A DNA stretch of 64,000 nucleotides from Dioscorea cayenensis subsp. rotundata (Eukaryota; Streptophyta; Magnoliopsida; Dioscoreales; Dioscoreaceae): positions 124,001 through 188,000 of the forward strand of contig NW_024086870.1 in NCBI RefSeq assembly GCF_009730915.1. The letters run 5' to 3'. The notes under the pieces were generated by a model. The model was given only the letters and a program-made list of their open reading frames with translations, was not told the DNA's origin and ran no database searches. The position numbers and the translations under genes are program-made. This document shows positions 34,501 through 46,060 of this stretch, piece by piece; position 1 is the stretch's first letter; the number at the start of each line of letters is the position of its first letter.

Positions 34501-37500
34501 ATTGCCACACAGCTGGCATACCTCTTGATTCATTTTCTTTTGCCCTCAAGCCATCATTTGGATCGCCAATATTTATCACACTTAATTGCTTGTTGATCAT
34601 GAGACAGTTGCTTAAACTCATAATTGCTCACACTGACAATTACAGTCACACATGCATACACACTACAGTCATGTCTTTCAAAAATAAGAGAATTATATTG
34701 CTGAGTGGCCAGTAACTTACTGTTTAGCAATATATCTATGGTGTTTAGTTGTGAGCATCTGCTTGTTGGCATCAGTAGTATCAAGATTAAATAGATATAA
34801 AATATTAAATCCATTGTTTCACGAATTATAATGTGAACTAATGTTATCAAGCTTTGAAAGGTTAGTCACATACTTTTTATGTTTTTGTCTTTGTTCTCTC
34901 ACAAAATCTCTTTCCTTTTCTTACCAGGCCTTGCTTTCATTGTGTTCTGATGAGTTAACTTCTGCGAAAGGTGCTCTTCAACTATGTGTTAGTCAGATGA
35001 AGAATGTACTTAGCTCCCAATATTTGCCTTTGCATGCATCTACGGAAACACTGGGTCGTGCTTATTATGCAACTGAAATTTATGTGCAGGTATATTTTTT
35101 TCCTTGTTCCCATTTTTGCGTACAATTTATTGTAATAAATTATGCATACCTTAAGTCTTTTGGCTCTTGATAGAGCAACATAGAAGGAAAAGACTCATGT
35201 AGCCAACCCCACGTAGTTGGGTCTAACTGCTTGTTGATGTTGAGATTATGCATACCTTCAGGGATTGGCTACGGTGAAAAGTCAGCTGAGGAAACTTGCT
35301 GGGACTGGTGAATTATTGGGCAATTCAGAGAGAAGCAGGGATGCTGATGACTCATCTACAGATACTGGCATCTCTAGTGTCAGTAGTCACTATTCAGATG
35401 AGCTGTCTGAATTTCTGGCGCAATCGGAGATCTGGTTGGGGCGTGCCGAGCTTCTCCAGAGTCTTCTTGGTTCTGGAATTGTTGCTTCCCTTGATGATAT
35501 TTCTGATAAAGAATCTGCTGCCCGTCTACGTGATAGATTAATTGAAGATGAAAGATACAGCATGGCCATTTATACTTGTAAGAAATGCAAGGTAATTATG
35601 TGTTCTTATGGTAGCAGATACTCTTCCTGTCTAAATTTATCTGTAGAGCAATCTTTGACTAAACTATAAAATGCTCTCTGATTTTCAGATTGATGCTTTT
35701 CCTGTTTGGAACTCATGGGGTCATGCCTTGATTCGTATGGAACACTATGCTCAAGCTCGTGTAAAATTTAAGTACGTTTATGTCCTTTATTTTTAAATAG
35801 GACATGATATTTTTGAATATTGTTAGAAATGCATATACTTTTTTTGGGAAGGGAAAATACTTTCATGGCCATCTAAAGTTAAATTTGGTTGGGTGCACAC
35901 CATTGCTTAATCTAAATTATTGTTCGCTTTTGATTTTTAGTTTGACATTTTTCTTATAATTTTGGATGTGAAGAGGACTGAAAAGCATATTAGATTAGAA
36001 TGCAGGTGGACACAAGAAAGAAATGCGTAGCTTATGGTTCCATATTAGATACAAAGAGAATGTAATTAACAAAAGGCATTGTAGGAATAGCATTCCGAGA
36101 AGCTGTAAATATCACCCTATATTAGAAAAACAGTGCTAGGTTTGATGGTCGATGAATGCAGTAGAATGAAAGAGCTTGCGCGGAGATTCAACATGGTAAA
36201 TGAGCTCCAATTGTTGGGCTTGGCTCGTTGATGAGAAGTCAAGAACCATTGGTCAAATAGAACATATAACTCATATTGGTGGTAGAATACTTATTGTCAG
36301 TGAACGATTCCAATAGCCAATTTCCACTTATATTTGCTTTACGTAGGTGCCTGCTTCCTATTTAGGACTCATGGTATATTTATGGTGTAGTTTAATTGAT
36401 GTAATTCTTGTCCCAGGCAAGCTCTTCAGTTATACAAAGGAGATCCTGGCCCTGTTGTTCTGGAGATAATCAATACTGTTGAGGGTGGTCCTCCAGCTGA
36501 CGTTGCAGCTGTAAGGTCCATGTAAGTGTGCTTAATTTTCTAGCTTAAGTTGTATTAGTTTGTTTTCATGCGTGCATATCTATTTGATTTCTATTTTCCA
36601 GTTCTCAAGTTTCAGGAAGTTGTATACACTTAGAATTGACAAACTCCTTTGTAACATGTTATTGACTTAGTTATGACATAGGCGTGGGGTACAAGTGAGC
36701 TTTATTTCAAGGTCTTTCAGTCTTGATTATCTTGGAGAATTTCGGTCCTTTGTGCAAGTTTATTTAGCTTGGAATGCTATATCTCTAAAATCTCATTTTC
36801 ACAAATATTCTTCCAATCTACTTCTTAATATTGTAGTTGTATGTTCCTTGGAAATCTTATCAAGATTGTGGATACGTTGTTCAAGGACCAAATTAAACTA
36901 CTCTGGTAATAATTCAGCTTTAACAAATTATTCATAAATATTTTTGAAGTGATTAGATAGTTTAGATTTTAGTGGTTTAAGTATTATTTGTGATATCTGT
37001 TAGTGTAACTAAAAGTCCCACATTGGTGTTAAGAAAGTGAATTTGGATATTAATTTTCAAGTTTTGGTCTCTCATTATATCAGCTTATGCTTTTGAGTTG
37101 AATTAGCCCAAGTACTATTGTGCGTTTTCACAATTTCATAGTTTTCATTAAAAGCTCCCTTCCAAGCTAATACCAGCTTATGCTTCTTATTGTTGCCTTT
37201 ACCATTTTCTTCTTTTCCCTTGCATATTTTGTGGATCAGAAAGTACTCTTTTTTACCTGAATGTGGCTGTACACAATTTAATTTTAGCATGATAATTCAG
37301 GTATGAACATTTGGCAAAAAGCGCTCCAACAATCTTAGATGATTCTCTTTCTGCTGATGCTTACCTTAATGTGTTGTACATGCCATCTACATTTCCACGA
37401 TCTGAAAGGTCTAGGAGGTTTCAAGAAGCTGCAAATTATAAGGCTATGCTATCAGGTTCAGGTTTAGGTTTTGATGATGGCCCTCGCAGCAACCTTGACA

Positions 37501-38841
37501 ATGTTCGATATATTGAATGCATTCATTATTTACAAGAAGTAAGTTTTATCATCTATCTGTTGTGTTTAATTTACTTCCATAGTTAAAATTATTGACCCTT
37601 ATTAAGTTATTATTAATTAAGGGCTCCTTTGGGTTTTCCTGTTGGCTAGGAAATCTAAATATAAGATGCTATTTGTGTTTTGTGAGAATTACTTTAATAT
37701 TTATGGAGAAGAAAAATCACCTGCTCACATCACCTTTCTATATAATCTGGTAATGTTTCAGTGATTTGTATCTCTCATTGGTATGCTACTCATCATGAGT
37801 TTGGTATGGAGAATTCAATATCCCAAATGTTTATGTTGTTTAATTAACCTGTCTTCCTGCGTACTCCCATAGGTTTTTGATTGCTTAGATAGTTTGGAGC
37901 CTGTCAGCTTCCTAGTCTCTTGTAGTGGAAATAAACTTATCTGTATTTTCAGATTCACTTTTGTGTTTATTGTTGCACATTTGCAGTATGCTCGCCCACA
38001 GATTCTTGCTTTCATGTTCAGGCATGGCCACTATACTGACGCTTGCTTGCTATTCTTTCCACTGAATGCAATACCATCACCTCCTCAACCAGCATCACAT
38101 GGAGCAGCAACTCCTACTCAACGCCCTGATCTCTTGGCTACTGACTATGGAACAATTGATGATTTATGTGACTTCTGTGTGGGTTACGGGGCCATGTCTG
38201 TTCTGGGAGATATAATATCTGAGAGAAAAGCATCATCTGCATCACAGGATGCAACTGTCATCCAGTATACAAATGCTGCTCTTGGCCGTATATGCAATTA
38301 CTGTGAAACACATCGTCATTTCAATTATCTTTATAAGTTTCAGGTCTGGAGTTCTCTTTTGAACCCTATGATTGTTGTGTCAATTCTTGAATTCATTTTG
38401 TACCATCTGAGTTCATTCCTTGTTTTTTTCAAACAAGATTGGGCATGTTACATACTTATCTCATATCAATCTCTTGCAAGTTATGTTGGCATGCCATGCC
38501 ATGTTCTTTCACCTGCTCTGATCTAAAGGGTGTTATGTAGGTCATAAAGGGCGATCATGTCGCTGCTGGTCTTTGCTGTATTCAATTATTCATGAATTCT
38601 TGCGCACAGGAGGAGGCTGTGAAACATTTGGAGCATGCAAAGGTATTGTTTGCACCAATTAATGGCATGGTATTTTATGTGGTTTTCTTGTATTCCAAAA
38701 ACCAGAACTTCCTTTTACTTGTGTGATTATTCAACTGCCAAATGGATTTTAGAGACAGATCTAAATTGATACCATTCTCCATGAAGACAAATGACATGTA
38801 GTCATGTGTCTCACAGCCTCTGGTTTCTAGTTTATGGGATG

Positions 38842-38889
<48 letters not shown>

Positions 38890-41800
38890 CTCTCCATTAA
38901 TTTCTGCCTCTTATTGTTGAGGAGGGGAATATTTTTTAATGAAGATGCTCAATTTTTTACTTTAACTGCTGCTGAAGATAATGAAATTAATTGATCTCCT
39001 TTCTTTGTCATATGGAAGAGAATGCATGAATATGTCAGCTTCATATAAACCATGGGGTTGATGTCAGAAAGTTAAGAATGGTATTGAGATAGGACTATCT
39101 AATATTCTACCAATTTAGAGTGGCTGGTTTTAATTCCACATATTATTTGATGGACATTTAATGCTCAAGGATGTGTTTCTCTTCTTTTTTTACATGAAAT
39201 GTAGTGTTTGATTTTTAGTAAATTCTTTTGGCAATATTTAGTATGCCATTGCAGATACATAAGAGACAAACAGGTTTTAGGAATAAGTGCATTCTCTTAA
39301 GTAGATATAGAATATAAATTACCTTGACTGAACCTAAACATGAGAGATTTTTTATACTGATTTTTTGTAGGTGTCACATCATGATGCCATTTTGTGTTTG
39401 CCACGGTAATTTTTTAATGTCAACACTTTGGTTACTCAATTTGTGGAACTTCTCTCCTAATAGTTGTTTGTCTGGTTGGCAATATTATTCTATGGCTGCT
39501 TCTCTCATTTTATTTTTTATTTTTTCATTTTTTTATTGTCACAACTGGTTTGGCTACTATCGGACACAATTTCTCTTTCGATTTTTCCTTCTTTAATATT
39601 AAATTAATTTGGAATAGGTCCATTTTGAAGAAGGGTTATCAGCAAGGCACAGGGCAGGGGAAACAACAAAATTGGTGTCCAAGAGTCGCAGTAAGAGTGC
39701 CTCAGAAAAACTTAGTGAGGAGGGGCTTGTCAAGTTCTCAGCTCGGGTAGCCATACAGGTTGGGATGTTTTCAATCACTTTATTGTGCTTGGCATGCCCT
39801 TGGACTCATATACAAACTATTTCATAGTAGTTCATCAAACAACAAAATGTATGCCTTACATATGGCAGCCATGAACTTCAAGGGAGTCCTTTTTTATGTG
39901 ATTTACATCTGTTAATGGGAGAAAGTAATTGATTTACGTTCTTAAACCTAATATTCATTATTATTATGTTTTTCTTTAATTGAAAGTGCGACAATTTATG
40001 GTGAATGTTGTTCTTGTTCATTTAATTTATATTCTTATATGTGGACAAGTTAGCATAAGACTATGGTTATCCCTACTGGTCAGCATTATTATCACGCATG
40101 ATTAACAGGAAATCCTCAATTCTGTTTCTATCCTAGAATGTGTCTGCTTATTGTATATGTAACTAACATTTCTATTTACAATGCTTAATTTCCTTGAATG
40201 CATCAATTGCTTCTCACATGGCAGGAGTCATGGTTCCCTACTAATGTTTATGCTTATCTTTTGATCTATTGCATACGTAATATTTCTTTCTTAAATGTGC
40301 TTGTCTGATAATATGTGCCTGATTTTTATTGATTACTCGTGTTTCTTTTGTTGGAAATATTGCACTCCCATGGTTGTGTTTCCATTATCTCTGTAATTTA
40401 GCCTATGTGATCTCATTTATTGTTTAGATTTACCCAAATTTTTGTGATTGTGAAGTATGTGCCTCTTCCCCCTTTTAAACTTGTGTTTTATTAGGACATC
40501 ATCCTGTTCTTATATATTTAAAACCTTGCAGGTTGATGTAGTGAAAGCATTTAATGATATTGACGGGCCGCAGTGGAATCATTCTCTTTTTGGAAATCCA
40601 AATGATCCTGAAACTTTTAGGTAAAGCTTATTTGATTTTTAATGCAGCCTACAGTGGATAGCACCTTTATAGCATCTTGAAGAAACTAGATTAGAACATT
40701 CAACTGAAGTTATATTTCATGACAATGTTGCAGCATTGATCACTATTTGAGAGAGTGTACAAAAACTACTAAAGAAGTTAAATGATTTGTAGTTAGTTTT
40801 TGACATAATTAAATCTGCTTTTGTGTTTTATGTGTTGAATGTCTACAGAGCAACATTTTCTGAATACAGTACACAGTTGCTGGGTTATTTTGTCTCTTGT
40901 TTACAGATCCACTCTGCTGGAAACTAATTAAATTATGTAGGCGCTTCAAGTCAAATATTTTGTCAGTTATCTTAAATTCTGTCTTTGCGAGAGCTTACAT
41001 GGGAAACATAACACAAATTCTCTTAGGAAGTGTTTAGCCAGATTGAACCTTATAAGAGTGTTTGCTCCAGGCAAACGACTCTTCCTCAATTCCCATATGG
41101 AAATTCCCCTATTCAAGTTAAAAGGAATTTCTGCCCTCTTAAATTTAAATTCCCAAATGTAAGCTCTATGGTTCAAAGATCCAAGATGTTGACTATTTAG
41201 TATCTTTTTTTATGTTTTGAAACAAATATCATTGACTGTCCTAAGTAAACTTGCTATTCCTTTCTTTTTTATTCCAAAAAATTAGTTATTTTCACAACCT
41301 CAAATTTGAATTTGCCTCTGCTCCCCTTTTCACTGGCAATAACTAACCCCTTTTGTTCTTTTCTTTATCAACTTGGTTTATCACATTTTATCATTTTCTA
41401 AAGATTCTGTTTTTCTCTGTAGCAATGAGTATATTTGCCTGTAAATGTTTGGCAGGCGACGGTGCAAGGTTGCAGAAACCCTCTCTGAGAAGCATTTTGA
41501 CCTGGCATTCCAAGTAATATATGAGTTTAACCTTCCTGGTAATGAGCATCTTCTTGACACCATACTAATAAGCATATTTTGTATCAAAACTTCTTGCTTC
41601 TGTTCAGCTTTAGTTAATGTATAATTTTTTGTATCATGTAAGTGGATTAGAACTTGATATAGCTAAAGTTACATTGTTTATGTTTCAGCTGTTGATATCT
41701 ACGCTGGTGTAGCAGCATCTCTCGCAGAGAGGAAAAAAGGCAGTCAGTTAACAGAGTTCCTGAGAAACATTAAAGGCACAATTGATGAAGATGACTGGGA

Positions 41801-43698
41801 CCAGGTAAAAATAACATCAATATGTTATACACATGATCTCCTTCATGTTTGAAATAGTTCACTCATGTTGTTTCATAGGAGAACCATTAAAGTACTGATC
41901 GCATAAAGAACATTTTTGGGATCATATTCATTCGTCAGTAGAGGTTTTAGGAGAAGAGTAGCCTCATTTAACTCAATGTCAAGTAGGGGAATTTTGATAA
42001 TATGGATTGAAGTGATGTGAAACGATTTATAGGAACTTTTGTCAATAATTCCTTAAGTAGGAATTATAGAAAATAAAGATTCATAAGTTTGAACACATTA
42101 CTCAGGATACATCTAATCATGATGAATTGGTAATTGTGTCATTCTGACCTTAATGTTGCCTGATATTTGCATCATTCTTGTCTCAACATAGAATGCTTTC
42201 TTATAAGTGATCATATCTATCAATGTTACTAGTTACTCCTGGCAAACCGTATTTTTATATCATTGGATACATATTTAATGTTACTATAGCTACCAAAATC
42301 TCTTGATTTTAAGTATTGATTTATGTTTCAACTTAACAATGCTTTATTTTAGGGTTTAATTATTGATTTAATAAATTCCATTTTAGGTATGTCATCTAGA
42401 TTTAATTGTTTTATCTTCATTTGTTGTTGTCCTAATGTAGTACATTGTTCATAAATTTTTTAGGTGCTAGGTGCCGCAATTAATGTGTATGCCAATAAAC
42501 ACAAGGAACGGCCTGACCGGCTAATCGACATGTTGACCAGCAGCCACAGGTTTGAGTCAACTTAAGCAAGTTGCTTGGTTTTATTGTATTTAATTGTCTC
42601 AAGGACCTTGAGAATTGCTATTGCTGTCAAATTATGTACTAATTTTGTGGCATGATTTCCTACATTAACAGATCCATGTCCATTGGAATTTTTTAAGAGA
42701 TTGATATTGCATGACTTATTGTCTCTTCTAACTTATTTGTTAACAACCCCATTATGGGGTTGATCTTCTTTTCTTCCCCCTCACTCTTTCTTATTTTTTT
42801 TTTTTTTAATTTTTAATTTTTAATTTTTAATTTATAACAATATCAGAAACTTGAGATTGATATTTTAGCATTTGAAGGTAGCCTATGGTAATAGAGTTTG
42901 GGTGTGAAGTTTTGATATTTGTTGTAAGGAATGGTTGGCCTTCAATTTCAGAAATATATTGAAGAATGAAACTCATTGGTTTTGTGTACTTTGATTTTGT
43001 TGGTGTCAGTCCTCCCCTTATAAATTATGAATTGCTCCAAGTTCTTGACCACATTATTTACATGTTAAGCCTCTACTTCTCTATGCATATTTTGTGTTTG
43101 AGAATGAGATACTTGCTGTGTCTATAAAAGGCTAGTTTTTGCAACATTTGGCTTCCCAGCTGTAGACCTGTGGTTGTTTCATAATGGTCTATTGTTGACA
43201 TTTGCCTGTGTTACTTTTCCATTAGCACTTGACATCTCTTTGATCTCTATTTCCAATAGGAAAGTATTGGCTTGTGTCATCTGTGGACGTCTGAAGACTG
43301 CCTTCCAAATAGCATCCAGAAGTGGAAGTGTTGCTGATGTTCAATATGTCGCCCATCAGGTATTGGTCCCAACCAACTGTATGTTTGTTTTGAGAATTCT
43401 TACACTATAATATTTTGCCAATTTGGTTTTTTTCTTTTGAGTCCAGTCTATAATTTTTATTAGTTCATTCTTCTTGCGTGGATGTAATTATTGAAGAAAG
43501 ATGCACATAACTTTAGCCTTTCATTTTCTTGCTAGTTAATTGGTGAGTCATACCGCAATATCACAAACAAAGCAACCACAATATTTGAATTTATATATGC
43601 TATATGGTCTTTATGTCGGCTTTTCTTTGCAGGCACTCCATGCAAATGCACTCCCTGTCCTTGATATGTGCAAGCAATGGTTGGCTCAATACATGTAG
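15826..43698 (+). CDS. ZFYVE26/spastizin-like giant protein, about 2477 aa, 36 exons
   Basis: Exons: 15826-16610, 18021-18165, 18673-18945, 19068-19235, 19394-19609, 20699-20793, 22557-22731, 23347-23747, 24621-24744, 26051-26149, 26244-26315, 26514-26651, 27192-27345, 27432-27799, 28996-29444, 29518-29859, 30206-30430, 32032-32122, 32222-32299, 32443-32733, 32813-33010, 33212-33700, 34928-35089, 35262-35591, 35689-35771, 36417-36521, 37301-37538, 37987-38343, 38541-38642, 39618-39758, 40532-40620, 41456-41538, 41689-41804, 42464-42549, 43260-43359, 43633-43698. They join to 7434 nt without a stop. The protein begins MEKEEAFLARVAVNHLFLSQ and ends LDMCKQWLAQYM, as I recall for the Arabidopsis AT2G25730-type family, whose length (about 2460 aa) it matches. 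It is mostly helical-repeat-like, with an acidic Ser-rich patch (RESESDTESEVGD) in exon 16. In animals ZFYVE26 works with SPG11 and AP-5 in endolysosomal traffic. I see no FYVE zinc finger here, so that role is inference. Intron 11 is GC-AG. Confidence 0.85.
30800..30891. repeat. 46-bp tandem duplication spanning the hAT element's left end
   Basis: 30800-30845 and 30846-30891 are near-identical copies starting CCAATGACC and ending GTTATTAAAAG. Each copy contains the TTTTGGGC target site and the first 15 bases of the element's terminal repeat. The outer copy has a C-to-T change (CAGTG to TAGTG) at the element's first base. The duplication therefore arose after insertion. Confidence 0.85.
30877..31658. 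mobile_element. non-autonomous hAT-type element (782 bp) in intron 17 of the ZFYVE26-like gene
   Basis: The terminal inverted repeats are CAGTGTTATTAAAAG (left) and CTTTTAATTACACTG (right), a 14/15 match. The element is flanked by a perfect 8-bp direct repeat TTTTGGGC at 30869-30876 and 31659-31666. The CAGTG ends and the 8-bp target duplication are hallmarks of hAT transposons. Subterminal GCGCC/AGGC-rich blocks occur at both ends, and (TA)n is at about 31508-31539. No transposase frame is present, so it would need activity supplied in trans. Confidence 0.88.
35165..35250 (+). mobile_element. SINE-like 3' tail fragment in intron 23
   Basis: TGTAGCCAACCCCACGTAG followed by TTGGGTCTAA and a TTGTTGATGTTG tail resembles the 3' end shared by several plant SINE families (Au-like). 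The CCAACCC...GTTGGG part can fold into a hairpin. Only the end is recognisable. No pol III A/B boxes or target duplication were identified. Confidence 0.45.
38844..38883. repeat. (TC)n microsatellite in intron 29
   Basis: Dinucleotide run of about 40 bp followed by TATC and TCTC variants. It is intronic. Confidence 0.85.
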
Positions 43699-44224
43699 TT
43701 TGGTATGTTGCGTTTCTGTTAACTAAAAAAATTGGTAACTACCCCGAATGAAATTTGAATTATAGTAACTTATTACTATTCTACTAACGGAAAATTTTTG
43801 TGGGGTTTGTATCATTTTAGGCACCGGAACCAGCACCGGCACCGGCACCGGCACTCTCAACATCCTCGGATATTGGAGTTTAATCCAATCTTAAGCTGGG
43901 CATTAGTTGATGAGAAATAGGAACACAGGAGAAGCCGTGGCACAAGCCCCAAGCTGAATTCTGCAACATATTGTTGTCCGATAGAAACTTCAATGCGCGA
44001 CTGTTCATGATCATGAGGGGCAAGCAAAATCTTCGGCTGAAATGCGAGGTGTCATTGCAATGCCCTTCATATTTCATTCCGTGGAGGTATCAACAGGATA
44101 ACAAGACTTCGGGGCATGAACAATTTTAAGTTATTCCTTGTACAAAAGTGCCCTTTTCTTCTGCTTCTGCCTTTTGTTTATCCATAATGTCTTGTAGGCT
44201 TGTAGATTTGCATTGTTTAGTATC

Positions 44225-44279
<55 letters not shown>

Positions 44280-44390
44280 TTGTTTCATGCAATGAAAAGA
44301 AAATTTTTTTTTGAAATGTGTTTATATATATACATATATATGGAAAAGCAGTCACGTTTTTCCTATATTTTCATTCTGATTTTAGCGTAG
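43699..44390 (+). other. 3' UTR region of the ZFYVE26-like gene, with a likely UTR intron
   Basis: After TAG at 43696-43698 a donor-like TTTG|GTATGT (43703) and an acceptor-like TTTTAG (43820) suggest a spliced 3' UTR. The following exon opens with a GGCACC-type hexamer repeat (43821-43855). A long (GA)n tract lies at 44229-44276. The transcript end is not defined. Confidence 0.45.
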
Positions 44391-45004
44391 ATGCTGTTGG
44401 AGATAGTTGATGCTGTTGGAGATAATAATAATTTGAATGACCCTAAAGTATATAAGCCTAAGTCGTTCTATCGGTTTAAGATTTTATACCTCGTTGGACT
44501 CATATTACATCTGTTTGCTACCCTATAGATGATAAAAGATTGGAACCATTGCTAGTCTAACAAACTAATGAGATGCGATTGACTAAAATTAGTCATATTT
44601 TATCATCATTATTTGAAGGAAAAAAAAAAATACTCCCCCTCAAAACTATCTGACCTTCTCACCAACCAAATTATTGAATACAATCGACTTCGATTTCCAC
44701 ACGATACATTAATTCTACTCAAGAGAGAGAGAGACACAGAGCCTCTAATGCCCAAAATAATTCAAACAATTTTCTAATTACCCCTCGGTATTTTTAAAAT
44801 TTTTAAAAAATAGATATATATATATATATATATATATATAAAGAGTTAATAATAAGAGAGAGAGAGAGAGAGAGAGAGATTGTGTTTGAACGTAGTCAAC
44901 TGGTCTCCCACGTATGGCATCCATGCACCCTTTGTTCCTCCGATTCCCTCTCCCTCTCTAATCACATAGTTAATCACAAAGAGCTTCTCATGCATAACCG
45001 CACA

Positions 45005-45044
<40 letters not shown>

Positions 45045-45056
45045 ACTCCAATCAAA
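44391..45056. promoter_or_regulatory. upstream region of the GNL2-like gene with (GA)n and (CT)n tracts
   Basis: Contains (TA)n at 44815-44840, (GA)n at 44854-44879 and (CT)n at 45007-45040, the last ending only 16 bp before the ATG at 45057. The GA and CT runs are inverted complements about 130 bp apart. Plant GAGA-binding (BBR/BPC) factors recognise such repeats, but function is only inferred. No gene is seen here. Confidence 0.5.
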
Positions 45057-45552
45057 ATGAAACCCTTCTCCGACGAAATCGACCTCCCTAAGCGCCACCG
45101 CCGCCGAGATCCCCACCTCAATGACGCCGCCCTCTCTTGCATGCTCAACACCGAACTCGGCGCCGTCCTCGCCGTCATCCGCCGCCCTTCAGACCTCCTC
45201 CCCTCCCCTGACGATTCCTCCTCCCATTCATCTCCTCTCCTCCACTCCCTCAAATCCCTTCGATCTCTCATCTTCCACTCCGATTGGCGTTCCCTCGATC
45301 CCTCCGCCTACCTCTCCCCATTCCTCGCCGTCGTTCAGTCCGACGACGTCCCCGCAGCCGCCACCGCCGTCGCTCTCTCTGCCATCCTGAAGATCCTCAG
45401 GCTCGACGTCTTTGATGAGCGCACTCCCGGCGCACGTGATGCCATCCACTCCGTCGTCTTCTCTTTAACTAACTGCCGTCTCGAGCGCACCGACGCCGCT
45501 TCTGAGGACTCCGTCCTCATGCGCATCCTCCAGGTTCTTCTTCTTCTTCTTC

Positions 45553-45584
<32 letters not shown>

Positions 45585-46023
45585 TAAATCAATAAGCCCT
45601 CTTGAGGGACTAAAAATTAATCATTTAAGACAACATTTTTAACTGGAAATGAGAGATTTGGGATGTCTGCATCCACAATCAGTAATTCATTATTATTTTC
45701 TCCAAGTTTTTCTTTTAATAAACTTTCACCAAAGAGTCTGTAAAACATAATTTTTAATTATTTTTTTTTTTTTTCAATAAAACTAAGTATAGTTGGGCTA
45801 TTTTTTTTTTGATAAAAATGAAAAAATCACATTTTTATTAAAATAAAAAAATATAAATAATAAACACAAATAATAAAAAAAAAGATACCAGAAATCTCTC
45901 ACCATAGATGAAGAGGTACAACTTAGCTGAGGAAGGCCACTGTCTGATAACACAGAAAGAGTGATCTACTCTAGGGCTAGATTATGAGCTTATATTTTTC
46001 CTTTTATAACCCTAAATTATTAG

Positions 46024-46060
<37 letters not shown>

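Noticed and set aside
36000..36330. Denser, less AT-biased stretch in intron 25 that hinted at a coding relic
   Set aside because: All frames contain stops every few dozen codons and no motif was recognisable.
41000..41180. Minus-strand open frame in intron 31
   Set aside because: Short, without recognised domain, and lying wholly in a confirmed intron.
43821..43883. Ala-Pro-rich reading (from the GCACCG repeat) as a C-terminal extension of the ZFYVE26-like protein
   Set aside because: It lies after the in-frame TAG at 43696 and is out of phase when the candidate intron is removed. The family end QWLAQYM is already reached.
44148..44390. Open frame with a long Arg-Glu run
   Set aside because: It is entirely due to the (GA)n microsatellite in the 3' region.
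45121..45390. Pro/Ser-rich alternative frame over GNL2-like exon 1
   Set aside because: A shadow of the GC-rich coding exon. The frame from 45057 carries the conserved DCB segment.
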